Shown: in pieces, positions 33,650 through 44,200 of the stretch | Layout of the letters: each line of letters starts with the position of its first letter | Position numbering within the stretch: the stretch's first letter is position 1 | DNA from: Antedon mediterranea | Lineage: Eukaryota; Echinodermata; Crinoidea; Comatulida; Antedonidae | Direction: 5' to 3' | Assembly (NCBI RefSeq): GCF_964355755.1 | Contig: NC_092677.1 | Coordinates: 14,406,601-14,470,600 of the forward strand | DNA: 64,000 nucleotides | Made by a program: the position numbers and the translations under genes | Notes under the pieces: model-generated | Told to the model about the DNA's origin: nothing | What the model saw: the letters and a program-made list of their open reading frames with translations, nothing else | Database searches by the model: none

Positions 33650-34945
33650 CCAAGATTCGATAGTACAGTGTAAACGAGATATAAAAATTCGGCAATACCG
33701 TACGTAACTTATTATTGCAATACTGTATAAAGATTCGATGTAAATGAGATATAAAGATTCGGCAATACCGTACGTAAATTAATGCAATACTGTAAAGATT
33801 CGATGTAAATTAATGAGATATAAATATTCGGCAATACCGTACGTAACTTATTATTGCAATACTGTATAAAGATTCGATGTAAATGAGATATAAAGATTCG
33901 GCAATACCGTACGTAAATTATTAATGCAATACTGTAAAGATTCGATGTAAATGAGATATAAATATTCGGCAATACCGTACGTAAATTATTATTGCAATAC
34001 TGTATAAAGATTCGATGTAAATGAGATATAAAGATTCAGCAATACCGTACATGAATTATTAATGCAATACTGTATAAAGATTTGATGTAAATTAGATATA
34101 AATATTCGGCAATACCGTACGTAAATTATTATTGCAATACTGTATAAAGATTTGATGTAAATGAGATATAAAGATTCGGCAATACCGTACGTAAATTATT
34201 AATGCAATACTGTAAAGATTCGATGTAAATGAGATATAAATATTCGGCAATACCGTACGTAAATTATTATTGCAATACTGTATAAAGATTCGATGTAAAT
34301 GAGATATAAAGATTCGGCAATACCGTACATGAATTATTAATGCAATACTGTATAAAGATTTGATGTAAATTAGATATAAATATTCGGCAATACCGTACGT
34401 AAATTATTATTGCAATACTGTATAAAGATTTGATGTAAATGAGATATAAAGATTCGGCAATACCGTACGTAAATTATTAATGCAGTACTGTAAAAAGATT
34501 CGATAGTATGTAAATGAGATATAAATATTCGGCAAAACCGTACGTAAATTATTAATGCAATACTGTATAAAGACTCGATAGTATGTAAATGAGATATAAA
34601 GATTCGGCAATACCTTAATAGTACGTAAATTATTATTGCAATACTGTAAAAAGATTCTATGAGATACAAGGATTCAGCAATACCGTACGTAAATTATTAA
34701 TGCAATACTGTATAAGGATTCGATAGTAAATGAGATATAAATGTTCGGCAATACCGTACGTAAATTATTATATTGCAATACTGTAAAAAGATTCGATAGT
34801 ATGTAAATGAGATATAAAGATTCGGCAATACCGTACGTAAATTATTATTGCAATACTGTATGAAGATTCGATAGTATGTAAATGAGATATAAATATTCGC
34901 CAATACCGTACGTAAATTATTAATGCAATACTGTATAAAGATTCG
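33650..34945. repeat. Satellite, ~69-bp units in alternating pairs
   Basis: About 18 units share GCAATACTGTA, GATTCGATGTAAATGAGATA and CGGCAATACCGTACGTAAAT. Units alternate between ATAAAGATTCGGC and ATAAATATTCGGC forms, giving a two-unit repeat of about 138 bases in the left two-thirds; the right third has diverged units with GATAGTATG. Frames here are by-products. It splits the right arm of the 8.5-kb element. Confidence 0.9.
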
Positions 34946-36040
34946 ATAGGAGAGTGCTCAAGAAACGTCGGGTCAAGAGGATAAAATAAACAAATAAATA
35001 AATAGTACGTAATAAATGAGACATAGAGGTTCAATAGTATGTAGATTATGATGCAAACGTAAATTATTAATGATTCGATAATATATAATGTAAATATATT
35101 TAGTTAGTTATTAATATTAAAATACAAATAAAATATACATTAATTTATCCGCAGGCAAACTTAATTATTATAGAAATATAAAGATTCGATAGTACATGAT
35201 TTGGCTTATATTTATTGGTTTGACCATACACACAGCTGTAACTCAACTCACCATAGGCCATGGCGTTGACAACGACAATCAAAGATTAAAGCGCACATGG
35301 CGTTCCATACAAATGACGATATTAAACTGGCGGCCGCTTTGGTTGGCGGCCGCTTCGACCATACTCCGACTGGGATAGCCTAACTAAAACAGGATTAGCC
35401 TAGGCTAGGCCTAGAGGCTAGAGAGACTTAAATAATTATACTAATTAGGCCTAGGCCTCCTACTAGCTAGGCCTAGGTAGCCTCGAAGTCTGAAGAGAAA
35501 GCAAATTAGTATTAACTAATAATACTACTGTATTACTTCTACTCGCGAAATAAACTACGTATGTACGTCGAGTACCCAACAAAATCACCTATTATGGACA
35601 AAACAATGGATGGCGCACTACTCCAATAAACTCGCCTATTGTGGACAAAAAGTCGCCTATTTTGGACAGCCAATTATGAAAGTCACCTATTATGGACAAA
35701 CAACAGCGCCCTCTAGTCCCTATTATGGACAGAAAGTCCCCTATTATGGACAGAAAAGTAACCTATTATGGACAGATTTCACCAACCCTATTGAAATATC
35801 TTTAGTACGCGTATACGATTCATCGCCGACAAAATCGGCAAAGTTGAACATGGTTGAACTTTCCGCCGATTTGACTGCGATGAATCGGGGGAGACCTCCC
35901 CGATGCGCGTCGGCGACATCTGCGCGTGTAGCGATTTTAATGGAAACCAGGCTTAACCACCTACCGTAACCACTCGGCCATTTGACTCGCTTGATAGAGG
36001 GCGCATTTTTGTTTATTTGTGTGAGGAGAACATTCGTCTA

Positions 36041-36066
36041 TGGAGGTATAACAATTTATACCTCCA
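36041..36066. repeat. Short palindrome TGGAGGTATA...TATACCTCCA
   Basis: A perfect ten-base inverted repeat around six bases, next to a sequence reading GTGGCGTTATGGCCGAGTG. A related half-site, GCGGAGGTATAATGG, occurs at 40624. It may be a small foldback element. Confidence 0.6.
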
Positions 36067-36791
36067 TGGTTCGTCTAGCTAGTGGCGTTATGGCCGAGTG
36101 TTAAATTTGGGGTTTTTTCTTCTCTGTTAATAATAATACAGATTTCTTATTTCTTGCTTATATCTTTGTTATAATCATTCTTCAAGAAGTTTGTTATGTT
36201 ATTGGCTAACGTTAGTATTTCAAGTTAGCTGGTGATTAATTGATTTGTTCATTATGGTTGCTTTTTTGTTTTTAAGTAAATGGTGTTAGAATTGTGTTTG
36301 ATTTTGGTTGCGTTGGATTGGATTTGTTTTTTCTGTTTTAGAAGTGAAAATTTGAAACTTTCAGTTTTCAAAAATGAATAATAATTGTACTAATCCTATG
36401 ATAATATTAAAGGCAATATACTAAAACAATGCAGTATATATTATAATCAAAGATTAGATCTCAATAAAAAAATTGAAATGCTAAATCATCATGTAAAATA
36501 AAGATAAGATAAGCACGGAAAATAGTCATTTCACTATTATAAAATATGCAATTATTGTTTTCACTGCTGATGTATCATTTATAATTGTTGGTTTGAATGT
36601 ACATGGTATCCACAATCCCACAATCCAAAGAACTAACCCGTATGCAAACCATTTGTTAAACAATTGTCATGGCGTATACTTTAATGAGATAAAGATAATA
36701 GAGAAGAACAACTATGGCATTCGTGAACTTCCGGTAGCAAGTAAATAAACAAAATAGTAGGCCTACATTGGCGTTTAATTGTGCATCATTG

Positions 36792-38162
36792 TTATGATGT
36801 ATGCAACCTACTTGTTGAATTTCCATGGCGTTGGACATGCACATCATTAAGAAACATAAGGGATTTGTCAATTGTAGGAATCTGGAATACAAATTCATTG
36901 TCTAATTCGAGTCGTCCCATTGATTTATACAGATCATGTGACTTGGCAGAATCTGGAACTAAAGACGATGCCAGATTGGTAAAACGCGGGTCTTTTGCAG
37001 GGTTTAGTTGAGATACTGCTTCCTTCGTTGCCCGATTACGTAAAATAGCATTTCTGGAGACTGGTCTAGGTGTTAGTCCCTTTTCTTTTGTTTTCTTCAA
37101 TGCTATGAGCTGTGATATTATTGTTTTTGTCGTCCGTGATTCGCTTCTGGTGTTTAGTAATTCCGCATCTGGTTCGGTTTTTTTCGGGGTATCCACTCGA
37201 ATTCCATTTGATATATTATTTTTTTTATTTGTCTTTGAATTGCCTTTATTTTGTTCTCGAGATACTTTCAGAGATGAGTTATGATTGATATAATTGTCAT
37301 CCCACTCTGTATCAGAATTACATTCAATAGAGAAGTCATTTATCGAGTCATCTGTATTATCGGTACAAGAAAATTCAATTTTTGGAACGGGAATATGCTG
37401 AATTCTGTTTACACTTTCCTTTGATACAACGTTCTTTGGTTCAACATGTTTTCGCACAAAATGAGATTTTCCGTTTTCCGTTTTTCTGGATTTGTATTGA
37501 TAGCCGTTTACACCGTTTGCTAATGTTGTGACGTCATCTTGTAGCCGTGGATCCGGGTTACCTGCAATAAAACGAGTTACTTCAGCAACCTCGGGATCAA
37601 TTGGTTCTTTCTTTTCACATTTTAAAGGACTCATGTAATGTGGAATAGTTCTGCTCTTTCCATTTACGTTTTGAATTTTACTTTTTGTAACTTCGCTAGG
37701 CTTACTACTTTCACATTCATCCTCTTGTAGTTTAGCTAGTTGACGCTGAGCAAAGCCTCTTTTCTTCTGCATCATAAACTTACGTTTCTGCTCTTTCTGT
37801 CCGTCAATGCCTTCGTAGCTTCTCGAAAGTCGCCTACTTTCGTAATCATTTGATACTAAAATGCATTTTCCAACGGCGCTACTTTTTGTGTTCTCCGCCG
37901 TCATCCTACCTTTGTTACGATCCATAATAATTCTTCTTGTCGTAGGCCTAGCATCTTTAACGCTAACAGTGACATCAGACTCTGATATCTGTTTATTGGT
38001 TATACGCAGTGTTACATTACCTATTTTTGAAAGTCTTAATTTCTTTGCTATTGATATTGCCGTTTGTTTGTCTATGTACTTTGCCTCTGGTTCGTAGGCG
38101 GGTTGTTTCAACGTCGATGGCTTTTTAGTTTTACTTGGACTTAAATATGAATTAAGATTCAT
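36792..38162 (-). CDS. Orphan single-exon ORF, 456 codons
   Basis: This is the longest uninterrupted non-mobile frame in the window. I do not recognise a family. The protein is hydrophilic and mostly disordered in look, rich in Lys, Ser and Asn. The first 60 residues are a basic segment containing SPSKTKKPS and IAKKLRLSKIG. Residues about 135-155 are strongly basic (KEQKRKFMMQKKRGFAQRQL), and an acidic patch lies around DDSINDFSIE. The end (ELDNEFVFQIPTIDKSLMF) is less polar and may be the conserved part. No signal peptide or membrane segment is seen. A GTAGGT near the 3' end (about 36815) could be a splice donor, so the last residues are uncertain. A nuclear or cytoskeletal adaptor is a guess; length and even composition argue it is real. 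Confidence 0.6.
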   Translation of the reverse strand: MNLNSYLSPSKTKKPSTLKQPAYEPEAKYIDKQTAISIAKKLRLSKIGNVTLRITNKQISESDVTVSVKDARPTTRRIIMDRNKGRMTAENTKSSAVGKCILVSNDYESRRLSRSYEGIDGQKEQKRKFMMQKKRGFAQRQLAKLQEDECESSKPSEVTKSKIQNVNGKSRTIPHYMSPLKCEKKEPIDPEVAEVTRFIAGNPDPRLQDDVTTLANGVNGYQYKSRKTENGKSHFVRKHVEPKNVVSKESVNRIQHIPVPKIEFSCTDNTDDSINDFSIECNSDTEWDDNYINHNSSLKVSREQNKGNSKTNKKNNISNGIRVDTPKKTEPDAELLNTRSESRTTKTIISQLIALKKTKEKGLTPRPVSRNAILRNRATKEAVSQLNPAKDPRFTNLASSLVPDSAKSHDLYKSMGRLELDNEFVFQIPTIDKSLMFLNDVHVQRHGNSTSRLHTS

Positions 38163-38460
38163 GTCTATTTTGAATTTGCTGTATATTCAGTCACGCTTAG
38201 TATGGCCGTGCTTATCGGTATTTATTGATCGATTCACAATATCTAAATGAGGAGAACAAAAAATATATAATAATATTATTTTTCCGTAAATATATTCTGG
38301 TTAAGTTTTAGTTTAAAATTGTTTATGATGCAATATACGTGTTGTAAGAAGCGGGAACTAACTATTTTATAAAACTCATAGGCAGTATAAAACAATAATT
38401 TGAGTGTAATAGTTTTTAGCGTAACGTTAATAATTACGCATAACAAAATCAAACTATCAT

Positions 38461-38629
38461 TTAAGTTTAGCCTTGTCTACACTATCAAACGTTATGTGAC
38501 AAAAATGTGATGTGCCCAATATGGACATGATGATGTCATATCACTATTACATTTTTGCATATCACTACCATATTTGGGCACATTTTTTTTGTCAAACTAC
38601 AGTAGTTTGATAGTGTAGATAGAGCTTTA
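38461..38629. mobile_element. MITE, GTCTACACTATCAAAC family
   Basis: Inverted ends GTCTACACTATCAAAC and GTTTGATAGTGTAGA enclose a symmetrical interior (GTGCCCAATATGGACATGA ... CCATATTTGGGCACA). TTA lies at each outer side (38461-38463 and 38627-38629), but the left end has four extra bases, so exact ends are unsure. Confidence 0.7.
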
Positions 38630-39799
38630 CACCATTATACTGTTTTCACATTACCTGATACTTTGACCCTTATCTAGTTAGTTTGAACTTGTAAGCTTAA
38701 TTGATGTGGGAGGTCGTGTTGCCAAGTAACCAATAATAGGCAGAGGATTTTACGACATGTAACTTTGACAGGTGTGCGCCGAATGTTTTATTTTGACTAT
38801 TATTAATTGTTACTGTGTTCATAATTATTATATTATACTATTAATAAAAAGAACAGAGCTTTTTGTCATCATCTTTGCTTTATACATATAGTCTACTAGT
38901 TAAGGAAGTAACGGTCTTTTCATCACTTTCTCGATTGCATGATTAGTCCAATGCCTATAAAAATAAACCTTTACAATGCTGTTGTTGCTACTAACACTAT
39001 ACGTACCTATATGCCTAATGTATACCTTTTTTTTATATCCTAATATATTTTATGACTAGTAATTCATTTACTTTATTCAGTAGTCGTTATTTTTATCTTA
39101 ATAATAACATTGAAGTCCTAAAAGATGCATTATTTCTAGCCACAAAACCGTAACTCACCAAAATTAGAATCCAAATAATAACTTCATAGAGTTAGTCTGG
39201 GTCCTCTATTATGCTTGCTATCCTCGGTGAGACTATTGTTGTCATTAAATTTACTCGTGGGACGCATCGAACAAATACTATTGAGCGGTGGTCTTGGTAA
39301 CCGCTTTGTCTTTATTGTGTACTGTGTGAATCTCTCGCCTGCTTTGCATGACAGTGGGGTATCTGATGTAAACAGTGTAGCTAAAAAGAGACTAGCTGTA
39401 AAGTACACCATGTAACGTATTTATATATTTTTACCTCAAAGAGTCTAGCTGCTGTGAACATGTGACGTTATTATATCATTTAACTAAAACGAGACTACTG
39501 TGGTCTGTGGCGGGCTTTGTTTATTAAATTGTTTCATATAAATTAAAAACATTAAACCATATCTGTATGATTAAACTTAGATCCCGTTGTCATTTTACGT
39601 TTTTTTTTTACGGTATATGCATATCTATTTTATTAATACTGCATTGATTGTATTCATTTCTCTGTGGTTATAAAATTGAGAAAAAATTGCGCTCTTTTTA
39701 TACAGGCGCTATGCTTGTGACGGTATATGAGGCAATATGAGAGACATAATAACTATTCTAAAATATTATAAGATGTTAATTTTTGATTTTTTTTTTCAT

Positions 39800-39910
39800 T
39801 TGAGGCTTATATGGAGTGGAGGTAAAAGAGTCATGAGTTACAACCCTGGCACTAAGTCAGGATTGAACCATGAACCTTGGGATTAGGAGGCAAGCACCAA
39901 GCTATACATA
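39800..39910 (-). mobile_element. tRNA-Gly-like SINE, decayed copy
   Basis: Same order of sequence as the copy at 21085-21190 (GAGTTACAAC, GATTGAACC, GGAGGCAAGCAC) with small gaps. The tRNA boxes are damaged. Confidence 0.5.
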
Positions 39911-41270
39911 CTTATAAGTTTGTAATTTAATTATACGTTTCATTTTTTTATAATTAAGAAAAAAGAACATTTCAATTGTATTTTGTAAAAACTTTCTCCT
40001 CATTGAAGAGGGTTGAAGTAAATAAAAATGGCACATTACTAAATGACTAATGATCTATAAAACTTTATTTTCAAAATATATCTCATGCCATAGAATTCAT
40101 GAGGGAACTAATGCGCTCCTAACATTTTAAACACCTATTTGATTGACTAATACTCTATAAGCAAATTTAAATTTTACTTGTTATTCTTATTTATATTAAA
40201 ATGAAAACTTTTTTTCGAGCAGCCTAAATCATCCCTCTTTGTTCAAATACTGACCAAGTCCTACTTCCCTGGCGGTAAAAATGCAATAGTAAAACAGTAA
40301 GCTCTATTAATTTTCCTCGAGTTATTCAGTACTAGCCTACTGTTAGGCCTAATAACATACTAACCGAGACTTGAGCCTAAATAACTTAAAAATATTATCT
40401 GAGGTAGTATTTTTAGTGATTTCTTCTTTCTATGTACATTATTCATAATTATTACTATTCCGACGCGATCGATATGTAACCAAGATAATACCGGTCACCT
40501 TCTCATGGCAACACTGTCTACAATAAATCTGTCGTTATTGTCACCTTTTGTTTTCAACAAACTCGATTCGATTTTTAAAAACCTTCACAATAATAATTAG
40601 TATCATCATTGATTATGCCTCGCAGCGGAGGTATAATGGTATTTTTTTAGTGAAATCATGAAATCGAGCAACATATTTACGTTTTTGTACTTTTCTGATT
40701 CAGTATTTCAATCGTTCTTAATATTAAATTAATATTAAGGCCTGTAAACAAACTTCGGAAGTACCTAAAGCAAGACTTATTTAATCTAAAAAGTACGTCA
40801 ATATAATTAACTTTCAATTAACTATTATTATTATACTGTAGACCTATAAGTTTCTTGACCAACTGATTTAAAAGTGTTTTTCAAAATATTTCATTTATTT
40901 TATGTTTTGGAGTTTTTTTTCTAACATATTCAAAGATTATTCAATAACATGGGCTATTACGGTTCTGTTATAACTTCATCTAATATTTATTAATTCATCA
41001 TCCACTTCCGTATATTCATGTGTGCTTCATCAGCAGTACCTGATTCCTTCTGTTTGTTATCGCTTTTATTTACATTCAATGCTGAGGTCATTGTTTCGTT
41101 GCAGAGTGTGTGCTCTTGCCTTCAGGGGCAATATCTTGTTTTTGCAAATTCACCTGTCTTAGGCCTATCACATACCACTTTTGTTCACCTTAGCTTTTGA
41201 AAGGTGAACAAAGGAGAATTTGCCTTCTTTTTTTAGAAGACGGTCACCTGCCCTTTCCGAACTTTCTGAC

Positions 41271-44200
41271 TCAAGCTAGAAGGTCACCGATCCTTTGAAA
41301 AAAAGAAGGAACGGTTGATTGGTTGTCTTCCTCGTCATTCTCATCGTCTGATTCTGGAACATAATCAAGCTGGGCGTGCCCAACTATCCTCGTACGACGT
41401 TGGTATGCTTGTGTAGGTCTAGGCCTTATCTGTACACCAGCTTGCTTTAAACCTACGGATGTTAGCTTCTCTTGAAATTCAGTAACATTTTTGTTCCTGA
41501 TTTCCCGCTTCTTGACAATTTTTGACTTTTCTTTGCCGTTAATACTTCCATTTATCACGTCAAGCGAATCACCAAATTCAAGTACGGTATCAAAGATCTC
41601 ATCACATGTATCGACGCAGTTTGAAATAGCCCCCTCAACGTTGCGAAATAGTTCAATCATTTCATTCCTATCATGAGAAGTATAATTCCAATCAAATTTA
41701 AAATCGAATTTATAAATTACAAATTATTAATAGGTTAGGCTAAGCAATTTTCTGAAATCATGCCGTTTGTAGCTTTACAAAATAACCAAAACAATATTTT
41801 ATTTGTATTTACCTAAACTCGGTTACATCAGACCGTATATCAATGACGTCGGTCTGTGTTACGGCATCGTCTGTGTCAAAGGCAGACGACCGCTTGTCAG
41901 AAATGAAGCGGGCAACTAAATTATCCATTACTTCCTAGAAGCACAAACATATTGAAATGTTATGAAATCTATTTATTAATAATAATCAATGTTATGAATG
42001 TATGTAGTGTATATAAAATATCATACCTGATATTCCTGGTTCTTCTTCTTTATTTTGTCCTTGTATTTCTGTTGATAAATAGTTTATTTCTCAATATAGT
42101 GGTAAGATTGTATGTGTATATACTAGTAGAGGGACTATTAGATGGGTCACAGTTTGAGAGGTTTAGGTTGAGAGAAATTTACCCCAGTGGTTTTGCAGGG
42201 TGAAAATACATGTTGCAATGTTCGTCATGATAGTCTCGATTATACACGTCGACTTTACTTAATATTCGTATTGTAAAAAAACATTTTGGTACAAACGTTA
42301 TGTTTATACACATGGTCTTCTCAATGTTGTAAAGGTAATGGTACTTGCTTATAATTTTAAATGTTTAAACTAAAATGTAATAATGCATACCTTTTTCATC
42401 TCCTTCTCAGCCTTATGACAGAATGCTCTGTTTAAAATGCCTCTGCATAATTCAAATATATCTCTTGGAGGCGGAAGAATGTTAAATGGAATCGGGAGCG
42501 CGATTTGTTTGTTGAAATAAGAAATCCATATGGCTGATCGACTAAACTTCCATTCGATATCAGAATTATCCTATAAAACAAATATCATAAGTTCGAAATG
42601 GCGTTATGAATTACCGTAGTTTAAAACAGAGACTAAGAATGGTATTTTATAGGCCTATTGGCCAAATATAATTTTGCCAAGTATTATTACTTGCTTTGTT
42701 TGTATAAGCACGATAGCGCCTACAATGTTGAAGTTATCATTCTGAAATTCTCAAAATGTATGTGTACATAGGTATATACATACATGCCTATTATTGATAT
42801 ATTGGTCACGTCACAAAAGCTTATTATATTAAAATTTCACTTTCCTGTATCGTCCATATGAGATATAGCACGCCCTCTGTATTCTTTTAACATTAATATC
42901 AAGTGGTGAGCCTTCTATCTCCGAATATAGGTTTCCCTAATATATTAACTACTTCACTAAGTTTGTGAGTGCTTTCACGTTATCACAGCACATCATTTAA
43001 CTGTAGTATTACATATTTGTTCCCACTTGGAAGCAATCCAATAGTAGGCGCAATGGGAACCAAACCTTAATCCGTGACCGCTGTCAGCATATTGGTAAAC
43101 TCTCATTCTCGCTCTGTCGGATAGAATGTTGTACATGATTTTTAAAGGCCAATTTACACGAGCGGTAAGAGTAAGCGGTAAACGGGGAAAATAGAGAATC
43201 CGGTATGTTATGACGGAGTGGACGGGTGGTTGAGCTAAAACCCGTCCAAGATAGACTCCGTATTCTATGGGACACGCTACGCGCTTTTTCGTTTACCGTT
43301 ACCAATTATCTGTAAAATGGCCTTAATGTCTTTATAACCTTAGCGTGCGAATATTTGTTTACCTGTATTTGACTGAAAGTGTTACTCATCATGGCTATAA
43401 GTACATTAAGCAGAATGATAACTGCCATCACAATATACACTGCGTACATAAGTGTACCCACACCTTCCGTTATGGAATGATCTGTACCTGTATCTAAAAT
43501 GCCTAGGTCGCCTAATCCAACCAGTCCCCAAAATAAGGTTTCCATCCCTTCTGCAAAGCTAAGAACAGTTGTTACTATGTTATTCATTATTATTACAGTA
43601 TCACAAATTAGTGGATAGCTTATAATTACTAGTATGTTTGTTATTATAACTTGTCACGTTTTAACAAAATGTGTAGAATTTTAAATTGTACAAGAAAATT
43701 TATCAGAAATATATACGGGGAATCCCTGCAGTGGCAGTAGCAGAAGCAGTCGTAGAAGCAGCCGAGCAATAGTAGTAGTAGGCGCAGTGGTAGCAGCAGT
43801 GGTAGCAGCAGTAGTAGCATCATTCGCATTAGCAGCCACATTAGCAGCCGCATTATCAGCAGTATTATCAGCAGTATTGGCAGAAGTAGCATTAGCAGTA
43901 GCCACAACAGTAGCTGAATCAGTAGGTACAGCAGCAGCAGCAAACGTAGAAGTAACATAAGAAGTAGTAGTGATAGTGTTATAAATAAGCAGAATCTATG
44001 GAAGAAGTATTTTAGTAACCTTAATAGTATAGTTAAAACAATTACCCGGCAAATGGATTTTGGAAACATCCTGTTTGCTCGCCTCCATCTTCAATGCATT
44101 TTAGAATTGTAGCTGAGGCATATGGGTAATAAAGCTGTGTCATACCCATTGCAAACGCCCACCATATGACGATGAAAATAACCATGAATCTGGCAATATC

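Larger units (their letters stand above)
27431..35953. mobile_element. 8.5-kb composite DNA element with long inverted repeats
   Basis: The left end AGCCTGGTTTCCAT (27431) and right end ATGGAAACCAGGCT (35953) are perfect inverted repeats, each flanked by TAA (27428-27430 and 35954-35956). The inverted similarity runs about 500 bases in each arm and includes seven copies of GTCCATAATAGG or close variants. In the right arm it is split by the satellite array: the inner part, TTAGTGGACAATAACAAATG, is at 33535. No transposase frame is seen, so this is a non-autonomous element that grew by later insertions. Target TAA suggests PIF/Harbinger, as inference. Confidence 0.75.
38163..41270. other. Intergenic, repeats only
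   Basis: No gene is supported. Contents are a MITE (38461-38629), a SINE relic (39800-39910), and AT-rich sequence. Paired frames on both strands at 39184-39415 overlap each other and lack features. The promoter of the orphan ORF should lie within the first few hundred bases, but no TATA is evident. Confidence 0.6.

Noticed and set aside
33712-35034. Several minus-strand frames of 67-99 codons with RYCRIFISHL repeats
   Set aside because: By-products of the 69-base satellite.
43644-44069. 141-codon minus-strand poly-Leu frame
   Set aside because: It is read from the AGC/AGT triplet tract in a TRPC intron; the flanking exons join cleanly without it.
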